From JAWLCG01 sp041687295 (GTDB lineage Bacteria > Planctomycetota > Phycisphaerae > SM23-33 > FEN-1343), in assembly GCA_041687295.1 (NCBI GenBank), contig JAWLCG010000089.1, positions 1 through 14,452 on the forward strand: DNA of 14,452 nucleotides. Reading direction: 5' to 3'. Within the stretch, counting starts at the first letter, position 1. Each line of letters starts with the position of its first letter. Positions 1-6,528 of this stretch are shown here, in pieces. The notes under the pieces are model-generated. The model worked only from the letters and a program-made list of their open reading frames with translations, was not told the origin of the DNA and made no database searches. Made by a program: the position numbers and the translations under genes.

Positions 1-81
1 CAGACCGGCAGCCGGGTCTACTGGCGATTCCGGACGGAGGACGCGCGAAACAAGCTGCACCACCTTTACCCAACAATCTAG
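1..81 (+). CDS. possible C-terminal end of an upstream gene (partial)
   Basis: Frame 1 is open from the window edge for 26 codons and ends with TAG at 79-81, reading ...VYWRFRTEDARNKLHHLYPTI. The aromatic and charged composition looks more like protein than like the surrounding GC-rich spacer, so it may be the tail of a gene that begins outside the window. The ending loosely recalls the C-termini of some IS630-type transposases, but that is an impression from memory and no function is assigned. Chance openness of 26 codons in this GC content is quite possible. Confidence 0.3.
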   Translation, partial: QTGSRVYWRFRTEDARNKLHHLYPTI

Positions 82-171
82 GCTGGCCGGTCTAGTAGGG
101 TGGGCACGGCCCGCCGCGGCGCGGAAAGAGGGTCCGTCAGTGACCCGGAGGCGTAGGCCCGCCGACGAACC

Positions 172-238
172 GCCCGGCCGAGACCCCCACGGATTGCGCG
201 ACTCGCGATGCTCGCCGCTGGCATCCATGGGCTTGGGG
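172..238 (+). repeat. family C palindromic repeat, interrupted copy
   Basis: The flanks match the copies at 11519-11561 and 12852-12895: CCGGCCGAGACCCCCACGG on the left and GCATCC-TGGGCTTGG on the right. Here 25 extra bases (196-220) sit between GGATT and GCATCC, exactly in the palindrome centre, and the right arm has CATGG instead of CGTGG. It reads as a decayed or inserted-into copy. Confidence 0.5.
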
Positions 239-268
239 AAAGGGCCGGCCCCACCTCCCGGCGGCGCC

Positions 269-322
269 GGTCCTACGCACTCGGTCCTATCTACTTGGTC
301 CCATGCACTTGGTCCTAACGGA
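269..322. repeat. 14-bp tandem repeat, about 3.6 copies
   Basis: Units begin GGTCCTA or GGTCCCA at 269, 283, 297 and 311. The unit consensus is roughly GGTCCTATGCACTT. No protein-coding context is evident. Confidence 0.65.
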
Positions 323-363
323 CCACGGTCCGTCCGCTACCCCCGCGCCCTACGACGAGGGCG

Positions 364-423
364 CCCTGGGTCCTGGCCACAGGCCACTGGCTACTACCCT
401 GGGTCCGGGCCACTGGCTACTCC
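364..423. repeat. imperfect direct repeat (33 and 27 bp)
   Basis: CCCTGGGTCC...GGCCACTGGCTACT occurs at 364-396 and again at 397-423. The second unit is shorter by about six bases. Confidence 0.5.
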
Positions 424-442
424 CGTGCCGGGCCTCGCTGCG

Positions 443-496
443 CTCGACCCGGCCTACGGGCTCGACCCGGCCTACGGGCTCGACCCGGGCTACTCC
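443..496. repeat. 18-bp tandem repeat, 3 copies
   Basis: CTCGACCCGGCCTACGGG occurs exactly at 443-460 and 461-478. A third, changed copy at 479-496 overlaps the TAG stop (490-492, minus strand) of the glycosidase-like gene. Confidence 0.75.
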
Positions 497-1467
497 CACC
501 TCAGCGGGGCCAGGCGGGTGCCACCGGTGAGGTCGTGGTTGCTGGTGATGTACTCGTCGCCGGCGGGCGTCACGATGATCTCCGGGGCGGCCACGGGGAA
601 CAGGCCCAGGTAGTGGCGGCCCGACTCGCCCCGGCCGAAGTCGGTCGGGTCGTCGCTGACCAGCACGTGCGAGCGGGCCTGGCCGTAGTTCTCGGTGCGG
701 AAGAGGTAGAACCGCCCGCCCCGCTGGACGACGTGGGGACACTCGGTGCCCCAGAAGCTCGGGTGCAGCGCGAGGTCCTGGTGGACGACGGTCCAGTCGG
801 ACCAGCTGACCAGGTCGTCGCTGGTGCGGACGAAGAAGGCCGGCTGGTCCTGGCGGCAGGGCAGATGGCCCGCGTAGTAGCAGTGCCACTTCCCCTCGAT
901 CTGCAGCACGCAGGGGTCGCGGGCCTCGCCGGGCCCGACGAACACGCGGCTAAGGCCCTCGGCGTTGCGGTGGCGGGTCCAGGTGCGTCCGTCGGGGCTG
1001 GTCATCAGGCAGATCTGGCAGTCGGCGCCGCTGTCTCGGCTGGTGGCGGGTCGGCCCGCGGCGTCGCGGCCCGTGCTGTGCCCGCCGTAGAACATCCAGT
1101 AGCGGCCGTGCCAGTGCACCACGTAGGGCGACTGGAGCCAGTCCTCGTCGTGCCAGTCGTCGATCGACTCGCTGGCGGCGCGGTCCGGGCGGAACAGCTC
1201 GCCGGTCATCCGCCAGGGCGCGTCGGTGATGGTCGGGGCCTCCCAGTGGTAGAGCAGCCTGCCGATGGCCGTGTGGCGGATGCAGCCCCACAGGTGCCAC
1301 GCCCCGTCGGCCGACTGAAAGACGTGGTGGTCCACACACTCCTGCGGGCGCACCCCCTCGGCCCGCTCCCGGGCGCCCTGCAGGGGGCCGAGGTCCGGGT
1401 TGGGCCCGATCAGCCGCCACGGGCCGGCCAGGACGGGACGCAGAACGCTACGATCGGCATCGGACAT
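490..1467 (-). CDS. glycoside hydrolase-like five-bladed beta-propeller protein (GH43/GH32-like)
   Basis: A 325-aa protein with no signal peptide, so probably cytoplasmic. It shows repeated propeller-blade patterns such as the W/Y-rich strands HWHGRYWMFYGG (about 118-129), EGKWHCYYAGH (191-201) and GGRFYLFRTENYG (250-262). It also has acidic motifs of the GH43/GH32/GH130 propeller fold: DHHVF (46-50), LQSPYVV (111-117), GEARDPCV (180-187), GTECPHVV (240-247) and APEIIV (294-299), ending in LAPLRWE. Family knowledge makes an inverting or retaining glycosidase, or a glycoside phosphorylase-like activity, plausible; the substrate cannot be read from sequence. D46, D184 and E242 are candidate active-site acids by position only. 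The ATG at 1467 is preceded by AAGGAGAG about 8 nt upstream. It diverges from the radical SAM gene, and its stop lies inside an 18-bp tandem repeat. Confidence 0.8.
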   Translation of the reverse strand: MSDADRSVLRPVLAGPWRLIGPNPDLGPLQGARERAEGVRPQECVDHHVFQSADGAWHLWGCIRHTAIGRLLYHWEAPTITDAPWRMTGELFRPDRAASESIDDWHDEDWLQSPYVVHWHGRYWMFYGGHSTGRDAAGRPATSRDSGADCQICLMTSPDGRTWTRHRNAEGLSRVFVGPGEARDPCVLQIEGKWHCYYAGHLPCRQDQPAFFVRTSDDLVSWSDWTVVHQDLALHPSFWGTECPHVVQRGGRFYLFRTENYGQARSHVLVSDDPTDFGRGESGRHYLGLFPVAAPEIIVTPAGDEYITSNHDLTGGTRLAPLRWE

Positions 1468-1500
1468 GCGGGGCTCTCCTTGTCGCCAGACGGTTGACGC

Positions 1501-1515
1501 TGGCCCTGGGGGCCA
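1501..1515. promoter_or_regulatory. palindrome in the divergent promoter region, operator-like
   Basis: TGGCCC-TGG-GGGCCA is a perfect 6-bp inverted repeat between the divergent glycosidase-like and radical SAM genes. It lies just after a TTGACG (1494-1499) and before TACACT (1524-1529). The -35/-10 spacing (24 nt) is too long for a confident promoter call, so only the palindrome is certain. Confidence 0.25.
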
Positions 1516-1566
1516 GTTGCCCCTACACTACCCGCTTCGCCCGAGTCTTGCCAGTTGGAGCCTGCC

Positions 1567-2565
1567 ATGAGTCGCCCTGCCGCCCCGCTGACGATTCCGC
1601 CGCTGATCTCCGGCGGCGTGATGCTGAGCTGGCGTTGCACCAACGCCTGCAAGCATTGCCTCTACCGCTGCTCGCCGCAACAGCCCGACGAGTGGATGTC
1701 ACTGCCCACGGCCGAGCGGGTGCTGGGTGCCCTGGCCGGCGAGCCGCAGCTGGACGGCATCCACTTCGCCGGCGGCGAGGCCACGCTGCGGATGGATCGG
1801 CTGGTGCGGATCGTCGAGATGACCGTCGAGGCGGGCCTGCGGATCGACTACCTCGAGACCAACGGCTACTGGTGCGTCGACGCCGCCAGCGCCCGCGCGC
1901 GGTTCGACCGCCTGGCGGAGGCCGGCCTGCCGGGCGTGCTCATCAGCGCCTCGCCCTACCACAACGAGTTCATCCCCCTCGACCGCACCCGCCGGTGCAT
2001 CCAGGCCGCCCGGGAGGTCTTCGGCCCCGGCGGCGTGTTCGTGTGGACCACCGGCATGTACGAGCTGCTGGGGCGGCTGGACTCGGCCCGGACGCACCGG
2101 CTCGAGGAGTTCCTCGCCGCCGCCGGGGCCGCCGACCGGCCTGAGGTGCTGCGGCGGATCTACCCGCTCACGCCGGGCGGGCGCGTCGTGGAGGCCCTGC
2201 GGGAGTGCTTCTCCGCCCAGCCGGCCGAGGCCTTCGCCGGCCAGGCCTGCGCAGCCGAGCTGACCAGCACGCATCACTTCCACGTCGACCCCGAGGGCAA
2301 CCTCTTCACGGGCCATTGCCCCGGCCTCGCCGCCGCCGACGCGAGCGACTTCCACCCGGCCATCACGCCCGAAACCCACCCGGTCTTCACCACGCTGCAT
2401 GCCCAGGGCCCGGCCGGCCTGAGCCCCCTGGCGGCCGAGGCGGGCTGGCGGGCGCGGGCGGAGGGATACGTCAGCAAGTGCGACCTGTGCCTCGACGTCC
2501 GCCGGGCCCTGCTGGCGGGCGGCGGGTATGCCGAGGTCCGCCCGGAGCACTTCTACACGCGTTGA
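1567..2565 (+). CDS. radical SAM protein
   Basis: A 332-aa protein with the radical SAM cluster motif CTNACKHC (C24, C28, C31; CX3CX2C), which binds the [4Fe-4S] cluster that cleaves S-adenosylmethionine. It is followed by the SAM-binding FAGGEATL (67-74) and a DYLETNGYW strand. Near the C-terminus, CDLCLDVR (C305, C308) and other cysteines (for example in GQAC and TGHC) could bind an auxiliary cluster; this is inference. Overall it resembles radical SAM enzymes with an added C-terminal Cys region, but the substrate is unknown. ATG at 1567 is chosen because GGAG sits 6 nt upstream at 1557-1560; an in-frame TTG at 1555 lacks this. The PIG-L deacetylase follows 59 nt later, but with its own promoter. 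Confidence 0.85.
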   Translation: MSRPAAPLTIPPLISGGVMLSWRCTNACKHCLYRCSPQQPDEWMSLPTAERVLGALAGEPQLDGIHFAGGEATLRMDRLVRIVEMTVEAGLRIDYLETNGYWCVDAASARARFDRLAEAGLPGVLISASPYHNEFIPLDRTRRCIQAAREVFGPGGVFVWTTGMYELLGRLDSARTHRLEEFLAAAGAADRPEVLRRIYPLTPGGRVVEALRECFSAQPAEAFAGQACAAELTSTHHFHVDPEGNLFTGHCPGLAAADASDFHPAITPETHPVFTTLHAQGPAGLSPLAAEAGWRARAEGYVSKCDLCLDVRRALLAGGGYAEVRPEHFYTR

Positions 2566-2589
2566 CGCCGGGGTCGCCGGCGATACAAT
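2562..2589 (+). promoter_or_regulatory. sigma70-type promoter for the PIG-L gene
   Basis: TTGACG (2562-2567), a 16-nt spacer and TACAAT (2584-2589). The -35 overlaps the TGA stop of the radical SAM gene. Start of transcription would be near 2596, giving a leader of about 29 nt before the ATG. Confidence 0.5.
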
Positions 2590-2624
2590 GGGCCAGACGA
2601 GGCCCGTGCAGAAAGGGGTACACC

Positions 2625-3383
2625 ATGGCCGACGCGCCCAGGCGAGTGCTGTTCTTCGGAGCCCATCCCGACGACGCGGAGATCAGCGCCGGCGGCACCT
2701 TGGCGCTGCTGCGCCGGGCGGGCTGGGAGGTCGCCATCGCCACCGTGACGGCCGGCGAGGGCGGCTCGACGGCGCTGTCGCGCGAGGAGATCAGCCGCGT
2801 TCGGCTGCAGGAGTCCGCCTGTGCGGCCCAGCGGCTGGGCGGGCCCTACTACTGCGCGGGCGGGCAGGACATGGACGTCGAGTTCAGCCACGAGCTGCGC
2901 CGCCAGGTCGTCCGCATCCTGCGGCAAGCCCGGCCCGACGCGGTCATCACGCTGCCCCCGCAGGACTACCACCCCGACCACGAGCAGACCAGCCTGCTGG
3001 TGCGGGCCGCCTGCATGTACGCGCGGATCCCCAACTTCCACACGCCCCAGCAGGAGCCCATCGAGCACATCCCGCACCTGTACTACACCTACGCCGGGCA
3101 GGACATCTTCGGCCGACCCGCGCCGGTGGGCTTCTACGTCGACATCAGCGATGCGATGGAGGACAAGGTCGAGCTGGTCGCCTGCCACGCCAGCCAGCGC
3201 GAATGGCTCCACGACCACCACGGCCAGGACGACTACCTCCGCGGCGTCCGCGAGCGGGGCGCCGAACTCGGCCAGCGGATCGGCACCGCCGCCGCCGAGG
3301 GCTTCATCCAGCACCTCCGCCAGCCCTACCCCCACACGAACCTCCTCGCCGAGGCCCTGGCCACCCGCGTCCACCCGGCGTAA
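2625..3383 (+). CDS. PIG-L/LmbE-family zinc deacetylase
   Basis: A 252-aa protein, typical length for the family. The zinc-binding motif AHPDDAE (13-19; H14, D16, D17) lies near the N-terminus and is followed by GGT and the E-rich TAGEGGSTALSREEISRVR segment. YHPDHE (115-120; H119 a likely third ligand) is also in place. Members remove acetyl groups from N-acetylglucosamine-type substrates (MshB, BshB, LmbE, PIG-L, chitobiose deacetylase). The natural substrate here is not determined by sequence, though a sugar substrate suits the neighbouring carbohydrate genes. No signal peptide. ATG at 2625 has AAAGGGG upstream at 2612-2618. The reading frame is open further upstream, but that part is only a shadow of the radical SAM gene. 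Confidence 0.9.
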   Translation: MADAPRRVLFFGAHPDDAEISAGGTLALLRRAGWEVAIATVTAGEGGSTALSREEISRVRLQESACAAQRLGGPYYCAGGQDMDVEFSHELRRQVVRILRQARPDAVITLPPQDYHPDHEQTSLLVRAACMYARIPNFHTPQQEPIEHIPHLYYTYAGQDIFGRPAPVGFYVDISDAMEDKVELVACHASQREWLHDHHGQDDYLRGVRERGAELGQRIGTAAAEGFIQHLRQPYPHTNLLAEALATRVHPA

Positions 3384-3386
3384 GCG

Positions 3387-3420
3387 GCCACAGAGGCGCA
3401 GAGGACACAGAGAAAGAGGG
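3387..3420 (+). repeat. family D CACAGAGG-type repeat
   Basis: CCACAGAGGCGCAGAGGACA followed by CAGAGAAAGAG: short near-tandem CAGAGG units, matching the longer version at 11398-11440. In both places a family A palindrome in the same orientation follows within 15-20 nt, so D and A form a composite block. Confidence 0.6.
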
Positions 3421-3438
3421 CATCTTCGTGAAGTTCAG

Positions 3439-3467
3439 TATATAGCCCCGGGCTTGCCCGGGGTCTT
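3439..3467 (-). repeat. family A REP-like palindrome, copy 1
   Basis: Perfect core CCCCGGGCTTGCCCGGGG with TATATAG on the left and TCTTC (GAAG on the minus strand) on the right. Strand is given so that GAAG to TATATA reads 5' to 3'. It lies in the gap between the PIG-L gene and the first membrane paralog. Confidence 0.85.
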
Positions 3468-3503
3468 CTCGAGGGCGGACAAGCGTTCCGTGGGTCCCTC
3501 TTC

Positions 3504-3531
3504 ATATAGCCCCGGGCATGCCCGGGCTCTT
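3504..3531 (-). repeat. family A REP-like palindrome, copy 2
   Basis: Core CCCCGGGCATGCCCGGG, with ATATAG on the left and CTCTTG on the right. The hairpin-foot tetranucleotide is CAAG rather than GAAG and one stem pair is lost. Same orientation as copy 1. Confidence 0.8.
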
Positions 3532-3584
3532 GCGGTGGAGGCAAGCGCCCACCCGTTCCAGACACCCGCCAGGGAGAGATCGCG

Positions 3585-4376
3585 TTGATCCTCGCACTGA
3601 TCCTCATCGTCGTGCTCGGCGTCGCCCTGCTGCTGCCCCGCCTGATGGCGTGGGCCTTCCCGCGGCCGGACGGGAAGAAGCACGACTACGAAACGCTCCT
3701 GTTCACGGGCCTGGGCCTGACGGTGGCCGGCACGCTGGCCCTGCTGGCCGTTGCGGTGATCGCGGAGGGGCGGATGGGCTTGCTGTCCAGGCTGCCCGGC
3801 GGGGCCTTCCGCGTCGCCCTGCCGCTGGCGGGCCTGGCCCTGGCGATGCTCGGGGTGCTGCGGGCGCTCTTTGCCCGCAAGGCCCGCCCCACCTGGCGCA
3901 GCGCCGTGGTCGCCCTCACGGCAACCGCCCTAGCGTGGGTCCTGGTAGGCATCTTCTTACTGGCAACCTCCAAAGTCCGCATTAGTACGCTTGACGAGTA
4001 TGCCGCGTCCGACCTGCGGACGATTGGCATTGCCTTGTTCATGTATCACGACGAACAGGGCGTCCATCCGGACGATCTGTGGCAACTGGTGGATGCCGAG
4101 CTCATCGGCGAGAAGACCCTGGTTTGCCAGGCCACGCTGCCCGAGTCGGACGACGGCTTCGAGGAAGCGTGCATTCGCCGGCGCACCGGGTTCCACTACA
4201 TCAGACTCCCTCCCTCCGCCCCTGCCGACCTGGTCTGGGTCTGGGCGGTGTGCCGAACGGGCGGTGGTCCGGTCCCACTGGCCCTTTACCGTGATGGCCG
4301 GGTCCGCAGGGGCCACGGCGACGACCTGCTGCGCGACCTCGACCGCACCTATCGCTGGCTGGAGGCGCAGCCGTAG
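3585..4376 (+). CDS. four-helix membrane protein with pseudopilin-like C-terminal domain, paralog 1
   Basis: A 263-aa protein of unknown function. Four hydrophobic helices are visible (about 2-20, 38-61, 75-96, 106-128). A soluble domain follows, beginning SDLRTIGIALFMYHDEQGVHPDDL and ending in YRDGRVRRGHGDDLLRDLDRTYRWLE. The helix 4 plus LRTIG..L..Y....G..PDDL..LV pattern resembles the N-terminal helix and early part of GspG-type pseudopilins, but no prepilin peptidase site (G/F-T-L-I-E) is present, so the resemblance may be structural only. The start is TTG at 3585, supported by GGGAGAG six to seven nt upstream. It is the most divergent of three tandem paralogs (with 4518-5378 and 5586-6401). 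Two family A palindromes lie upstream and one downstream. Confidence 0.7.
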   Translation: MILALILIVVLGVALLLPRLMAWAFPRPDGKKHDYETLLFTGLGLTVAGTLALLAVAVIAEGRMGLLSRLPGGAFRVALPLAGLALAMLGVLRALFARKARPTWRSAVVALTATALAWVLVGIFLLATSKVRISTLDEYAASDLRTIGIALFMYHDEQGVHPDDLWQLVDAELIGEKTLVCQATLPESDDGFEEACIRRRTGFHYIRLPPSAPADLVWVWAVCRTGGGPVPLALYRDGRVRRGHGDDLLRDLDRTYRWLEAQP

Positions 4377-4393
4377 GGCGGGCATCGCCCGCC
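4377..4393 (+). terminator. hairpin directly after the stop codon of paralog 1
   Basis: GGCGGGC-ATC-GCCCGCC starts at the base after TAG. It has a 7-bp GC stem but no T-tract, so termination is possible but unproven. Confidence 0.3.
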
Positions 4394-4438
4394 GTCGATG
4401 GCGTCAGGCGCCGCCCCGGCGGCCGAGCCCTCCCCCCG

Positions 4439-4467
4439 AAGACCCCGGGCAAGCCCGGGGCTATATA
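4439..4467 (+). repeat. family A REP-like palindrome, copy 3
   Basis: Core CCCCGGGCAAGCCCGGGG with GAAGA to the left and CTATATA to the right. It lies 51 nt before the ATG of paralog 2. The extended left context CCCCCGAAGACC recurs at copies 4, 5 and 12. Confidence 0.9.
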
Positions 4468-4481
4468 CGGCCCGCAGATCG

Positions 4482-4512
4482 TTGAAACGCCGGCCGCGAT
4501 CCGATCTACTAT
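4482..4512 (+). promoter_or_regulatory. promoter of paralog 2, near-leaderless
   Basis: TTGAAA (4482-4487), a 19-nt spacer and TACTAT (4507-4512). The ATG follows only 5 nt after the -10, and no Shine-Dalgarno sequence is visible, as expected for a leaderless transcript. Confidence 0.4.
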
Positions 4513-4517
4513 CGCCC

Positions 4518-5378
4518 ATGGACGCACACCTGCTGGCGCTGTCGAGTTCGCCTTCGTTCTGGAGACCGGGCCTGGTTGCGCTGGCCGTGCTGGCCGGCGT
4601 GGGGCTCGTCGGGGGCCTGACGATCTTCCTGCCGCTGCTGCTGGGGCGGGTGGCGAAGACGGAACCCAGGCGGAGCTACTTCCGCCGGATGCTGACGAGC
4701 CTCTGGCTGCTGGTCGCGGGGCTGCTGGGGTTCGCGCTGCTGTGGGTGGTGGTGGTCTGGTTTGCTTTGGGGGCGTTAGAGCAGCCCCGGGGCCTTCCGA
4801 TAGGTTTCGCCCTGTGCCTGCTGGCCCTGTGGGCGGGCCTGACGTGGGGCCTCGGACGGGGGGCGCCCTACCAGGCGGTCAGCGTCCGGCGGCGCGGCCT
4901 CCTGGCCCTGGCGACGGTGGCGATCGTGCTGGCAACGGTGGCGTCCCAGATGGCCCTGCTGTCGCGGGCCCGGACACTGGCCAAAGGGTCCATGGACCAC
5001 AACAACCTCCGCGGCATTGCGTGGGCCCTGGAAACCTACCACCAGCAGCACGGCGTCTACCCCGACGACCTGCGGCGGCTCGTCGACGCAAGCCTGATCG
5101 GCGTGGGTGGGCTGACCCCTCCCCTCGGCGGGTCCAGGCCGCCCAAGACAGTCAAGGCCGGCGAGCCCTACGACGGGCCGGTGGACTACCGCTACGTGCC
5201 CTTGCCCGCGGACGCGCCGGGTGAACTGATCCACGTCTGGCGGGCTGCCCCTGAGTCCTACGGCCCCGGCGGCTGGGGGCTCTACCGCGACGGGGAGGTC
5301 TACTGGCACGAGCCGGAGGAGTTGCTCGAGGCCCTGGGCCGCACGCGGCAGTGGATGGAGGATCGGGAGGGGCCGTAG
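4518..5378 (+). CDS. four-helix membrane protein with pseudopilin-like C-terminal domain, paralog 2
   Basis: A 286-aa protein of unknown function. Hydrophobic helices lie at about 18-43, 58-86, 92-111 and 126-148. The soluble domain starts NLRGIAWALETYHQQHGVYP, continues DDLRRLVDASLIG, and ends in GGWGLYRDGEVYWHEPEELL and a Trp/Asp/Glu-rich tail. The first 12 residues (MDAHLLALSSSP) and about the last 38 are nearly identical to paralog 3, while residues between are much less alike. The open frame extends upstream through the palindrome to 4398, but ATG at 4518 is chosen because both paralogs share it and a promoter-like -10 lies just before it. No catalytic motif is recognised; an envelope role is inferred only from topology. 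Confidence 0.7.
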   Translation: MDAHLLALSSSPSFWRPGLVALAVLAGVGLVGGLTIFLPLLLGRVAKTEPRRSYFRRMLTSLWLLVAGLLGFALLWVVVVWFALGALEQPRGLPIGFALCLLALWAGLTWGLGRGAPYQAVSVRRRGLLALATVAIVLATVASQMALLSRARTLAKGSMDHNNLRGIAWALETYHQQHGVYPDDLRRLVDASLIGVGGLTPPLGGSRPPKTVKAGEPYDGPVDYRYVPLPADAPGELIHVWRAAPESYGPGGWGLYRDGEVYWHEPEELLEALGRTRQWMEDREGP

Positions 5379-5380
5379 TC

Positions 5381-5461
5381 TTTAGGCCGGACGCAGTCCG
5401 GCTGGGGGGGAAAGGTCACATGGGGCGCTTTGCCCCCGCCGGACTGCGTCCGGCCTACAAA
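5381..5461. repeat. family B inverted element, copy 1
   Basis: An 81-bp element with near-perfect terminal inverted repeats: TTTAGGCCGGACGCAGTCCGG on the left (5381-5401) and CCGGACTGCGTCCGGCCTAC on the right. Each arm is itself a hairpin (CCGGAC-GCA-GTCCGG) and the middle has GGGGC-GCTTT-GCCCC (5422-5436). It starts two bases after the TAG of paralog 2, so it may act as a 3' end structure or terminator as well as being a MITE- or BIME-like repeat. Confidence 0.75.
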
Positions 5462-5506
5462 GATTGAAACCCCGCCGCCGGAACACGCGGGCCGTGCCCG
5501 CCCCCG

Positions 5507-5535
5507 AAGACCCCGGGCAAGCCCGGGGCTATATA
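5507..5535 (+). repeat. family A REP-like palindrome, copy 4
   Basis: Same sequence and context as copy 3, 1,068 bp downstream, at the junction of the two duplicated units and 50 nt before the ATG of paralog 3. Confidence 0.9.
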
Positions 5536-5549
5536 CGGCCCGCAGATCG

Positions 5550-5580
5550 TTGAAACGCCGGCCGCGATCCGATCTACTAT
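5550..5580 (+). promoter_or_regulatory. promoter of paralog 3, near-leaderless
   Basis: Identical duplicate of the paralog 2 promoter: TTGAAA, 19 nt, TACTAT, then 5 nt to ATG. Confidence 0.4.
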
Positions 5581-5585
5581 CGCCC

Positions 5586-6401
5586 ATGGACGCACACCTG
5601 CTGGCCCTGTCGAGTTCGCCGCCGGAGTGGACGCCGAGGATGATCTGGGTGCATGCGCTGGTTGGCGTGGCCCTGATCGGCGTGGCGACGCTCGTACTGC
5701 CGTGGCTGCTGGGCTGGGCTGAGGGGGCGGGGCCCCGGTCGCCCTACCCTCGCCGGATGCTCCGCGGCCTTCGGATGGTGGGGGTCTGGTTCGCGGGGAC
5801 GGTTGGACTGCTGGTCCTGGCGGTGAGAGTGCTGGAGCCGGCGGGGTCTATCGCCATCGTGATCGTGTCGTGTCTGGTGGCCTTGTGGGTCGTGCTGCGC
5901 CGCCAGCATCCGCCGGCGGCGCCTCGGCGGCAGTCGGCGACGGCCCTGGCGGCGCTGGGCGCCGTGGTGGGGCTGCTGGTGCTGATGAACGTCCACTATC
6001 AGCGAGGCCTGTACCGGGCCATCGGCGCCCTCCAGGCCCATGCGATGCGCAGCATCGGGGACTCATTGACGACCTACCACGACCGGTTCGGCACCGGCCC
6101 CGATGACCTCCGCAGGCTCATCGAGGCGGACCTGGCCACCCCCGGCGACCTGCAGGCCCCGGGTGGCCGCACTCCGCCCTCGGAGGACAGCCGGCTCATA
6201 CCGGTCGACTTCCGCTACAACCCCCTACCGCCCGATGCGCCGGACGACCTCATCTGGGTCTGGCTGGCGGGGCATCACCGCCAAGCCCCCGGCGGCTGGG
6301 GGCTCTACCGCGACGGGAAGGTCTACTGGCACGAGCCGGAGGAGTTGCTCGAGGCCCTGGGCCGCACGCGGCAGTGGATGGAGGATCGGGAGGGGCCGTA
6401 G
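5586..6401 (+). CDS. four-helix membrane protein with pseudopilin-like C-terminal domain, paralog 3
   Basis: A 271-aa protein of unknown function, with helices at about 18-42, 62-83, 86-104 and 118-136. The soluble domain starts AMRSIGDSLTTYHDRFGTGP, continues DDLRRLIEADL, and then has the shared RYNPLPPDAPDDLIWVW segment and the same GGWGLYRDGKVYWHEPEELL tail as paralog 2. The tail and the first 12 residues are nearly identical at DNA level to paralog 2, while the membrane region and central domain differ strongly, which points to gene conversion at the ends or fast change in the middle. Start chosen as for paralog 2. The transcript would run into a family B element two bases after the stop. 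Confidence 0.7.
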   Translation: MDAHLLALSSSPPEWTPRMIWVHALVGVALIGVATLVLPWLLGWAEGAGPRSPYPRRMLRGLRMVGVWFAGTVGLLVLAVRVLEPAGSIAIVIVSCLVALWVVLRRQHPPAAPRRQSATALAALGAVVGLLVLMNVHYQRGLYRAIGALQAHAMRSIGDSLTTYHDRFGTGPDDLRRLIEADLATPGDLQAPGGRTPPSEDSRLIPVDFRYNPLPPDAPDDLIWVWLAGHHRQAPGGWGLYRDGKVYWHEPEELLEALGRTRQWMEDREGP

Positions 6402-6403
6402 TC

Positions 6404-6483
6404 TTTAGGCCGGACGCAGTCCGGCTCGGGGGAAAGGTCACATGGGGCGCTTTGCCCCCGCCGGACTGCGTCCGGCCTACAAA
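6404..6483. repeat. family B inverted element, copy 2
   Basis: An 80-bp copy of the element at 5381-5461, likewise two bases after the stop of its paralog. It differs in the G-run (CGGGGG for GGGGGGG) and little else. Confidence 0.75.
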
Positions 6484-6528
6484 GATTGACACCCCGCCGC
6501 CGGAACACGCGGGCCGTGCCCGCCCCCG

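Larger units (their letters stand above)
82..489. other. non-coding, repeat-rich spacer
   Basis: About 400 bases without a convincing gene. It holds a small inverted repeat (GGGTC...GACCC, 130-146), an interrupted palindrome of the CCACGGATT family (172-238), a 14-bp tandem array (269-322), an imperfect direct repeat of about 30 bp (364-423) and an 18-bp tandem array (443-496). Open frames across this stretch encode only Pro/Gly/Arg-rich low-complexity peptides that mirror the DNA repeats. Confidence 0.6.

Noticed and set aside
1..81. Assigning the left-edge frame to an IS630-type transposase
   Set aside because: Only 26 residues are visible and the likeness is from memory. No inverted repeat end or target duplication is recognisable.
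535..1497. Long open frame (320 codons) on the plus strand opposite the glycosidase-like gene
   Set aside because: Val/Ala/Gly-rich shadow typical of high-GC DNA. The minus-strand protein has propeller motifs, a good ribosome-binding site and a clear family resemblance.
4398..4517. N-terminal extension of paralog 2 (and the equivalent before paralog 3 from 5430)
   Set aside because: The extension only translates the palindrome and promoter, has no ribosome-binding site and ends at a shared ATG directly after a -10-like motif.
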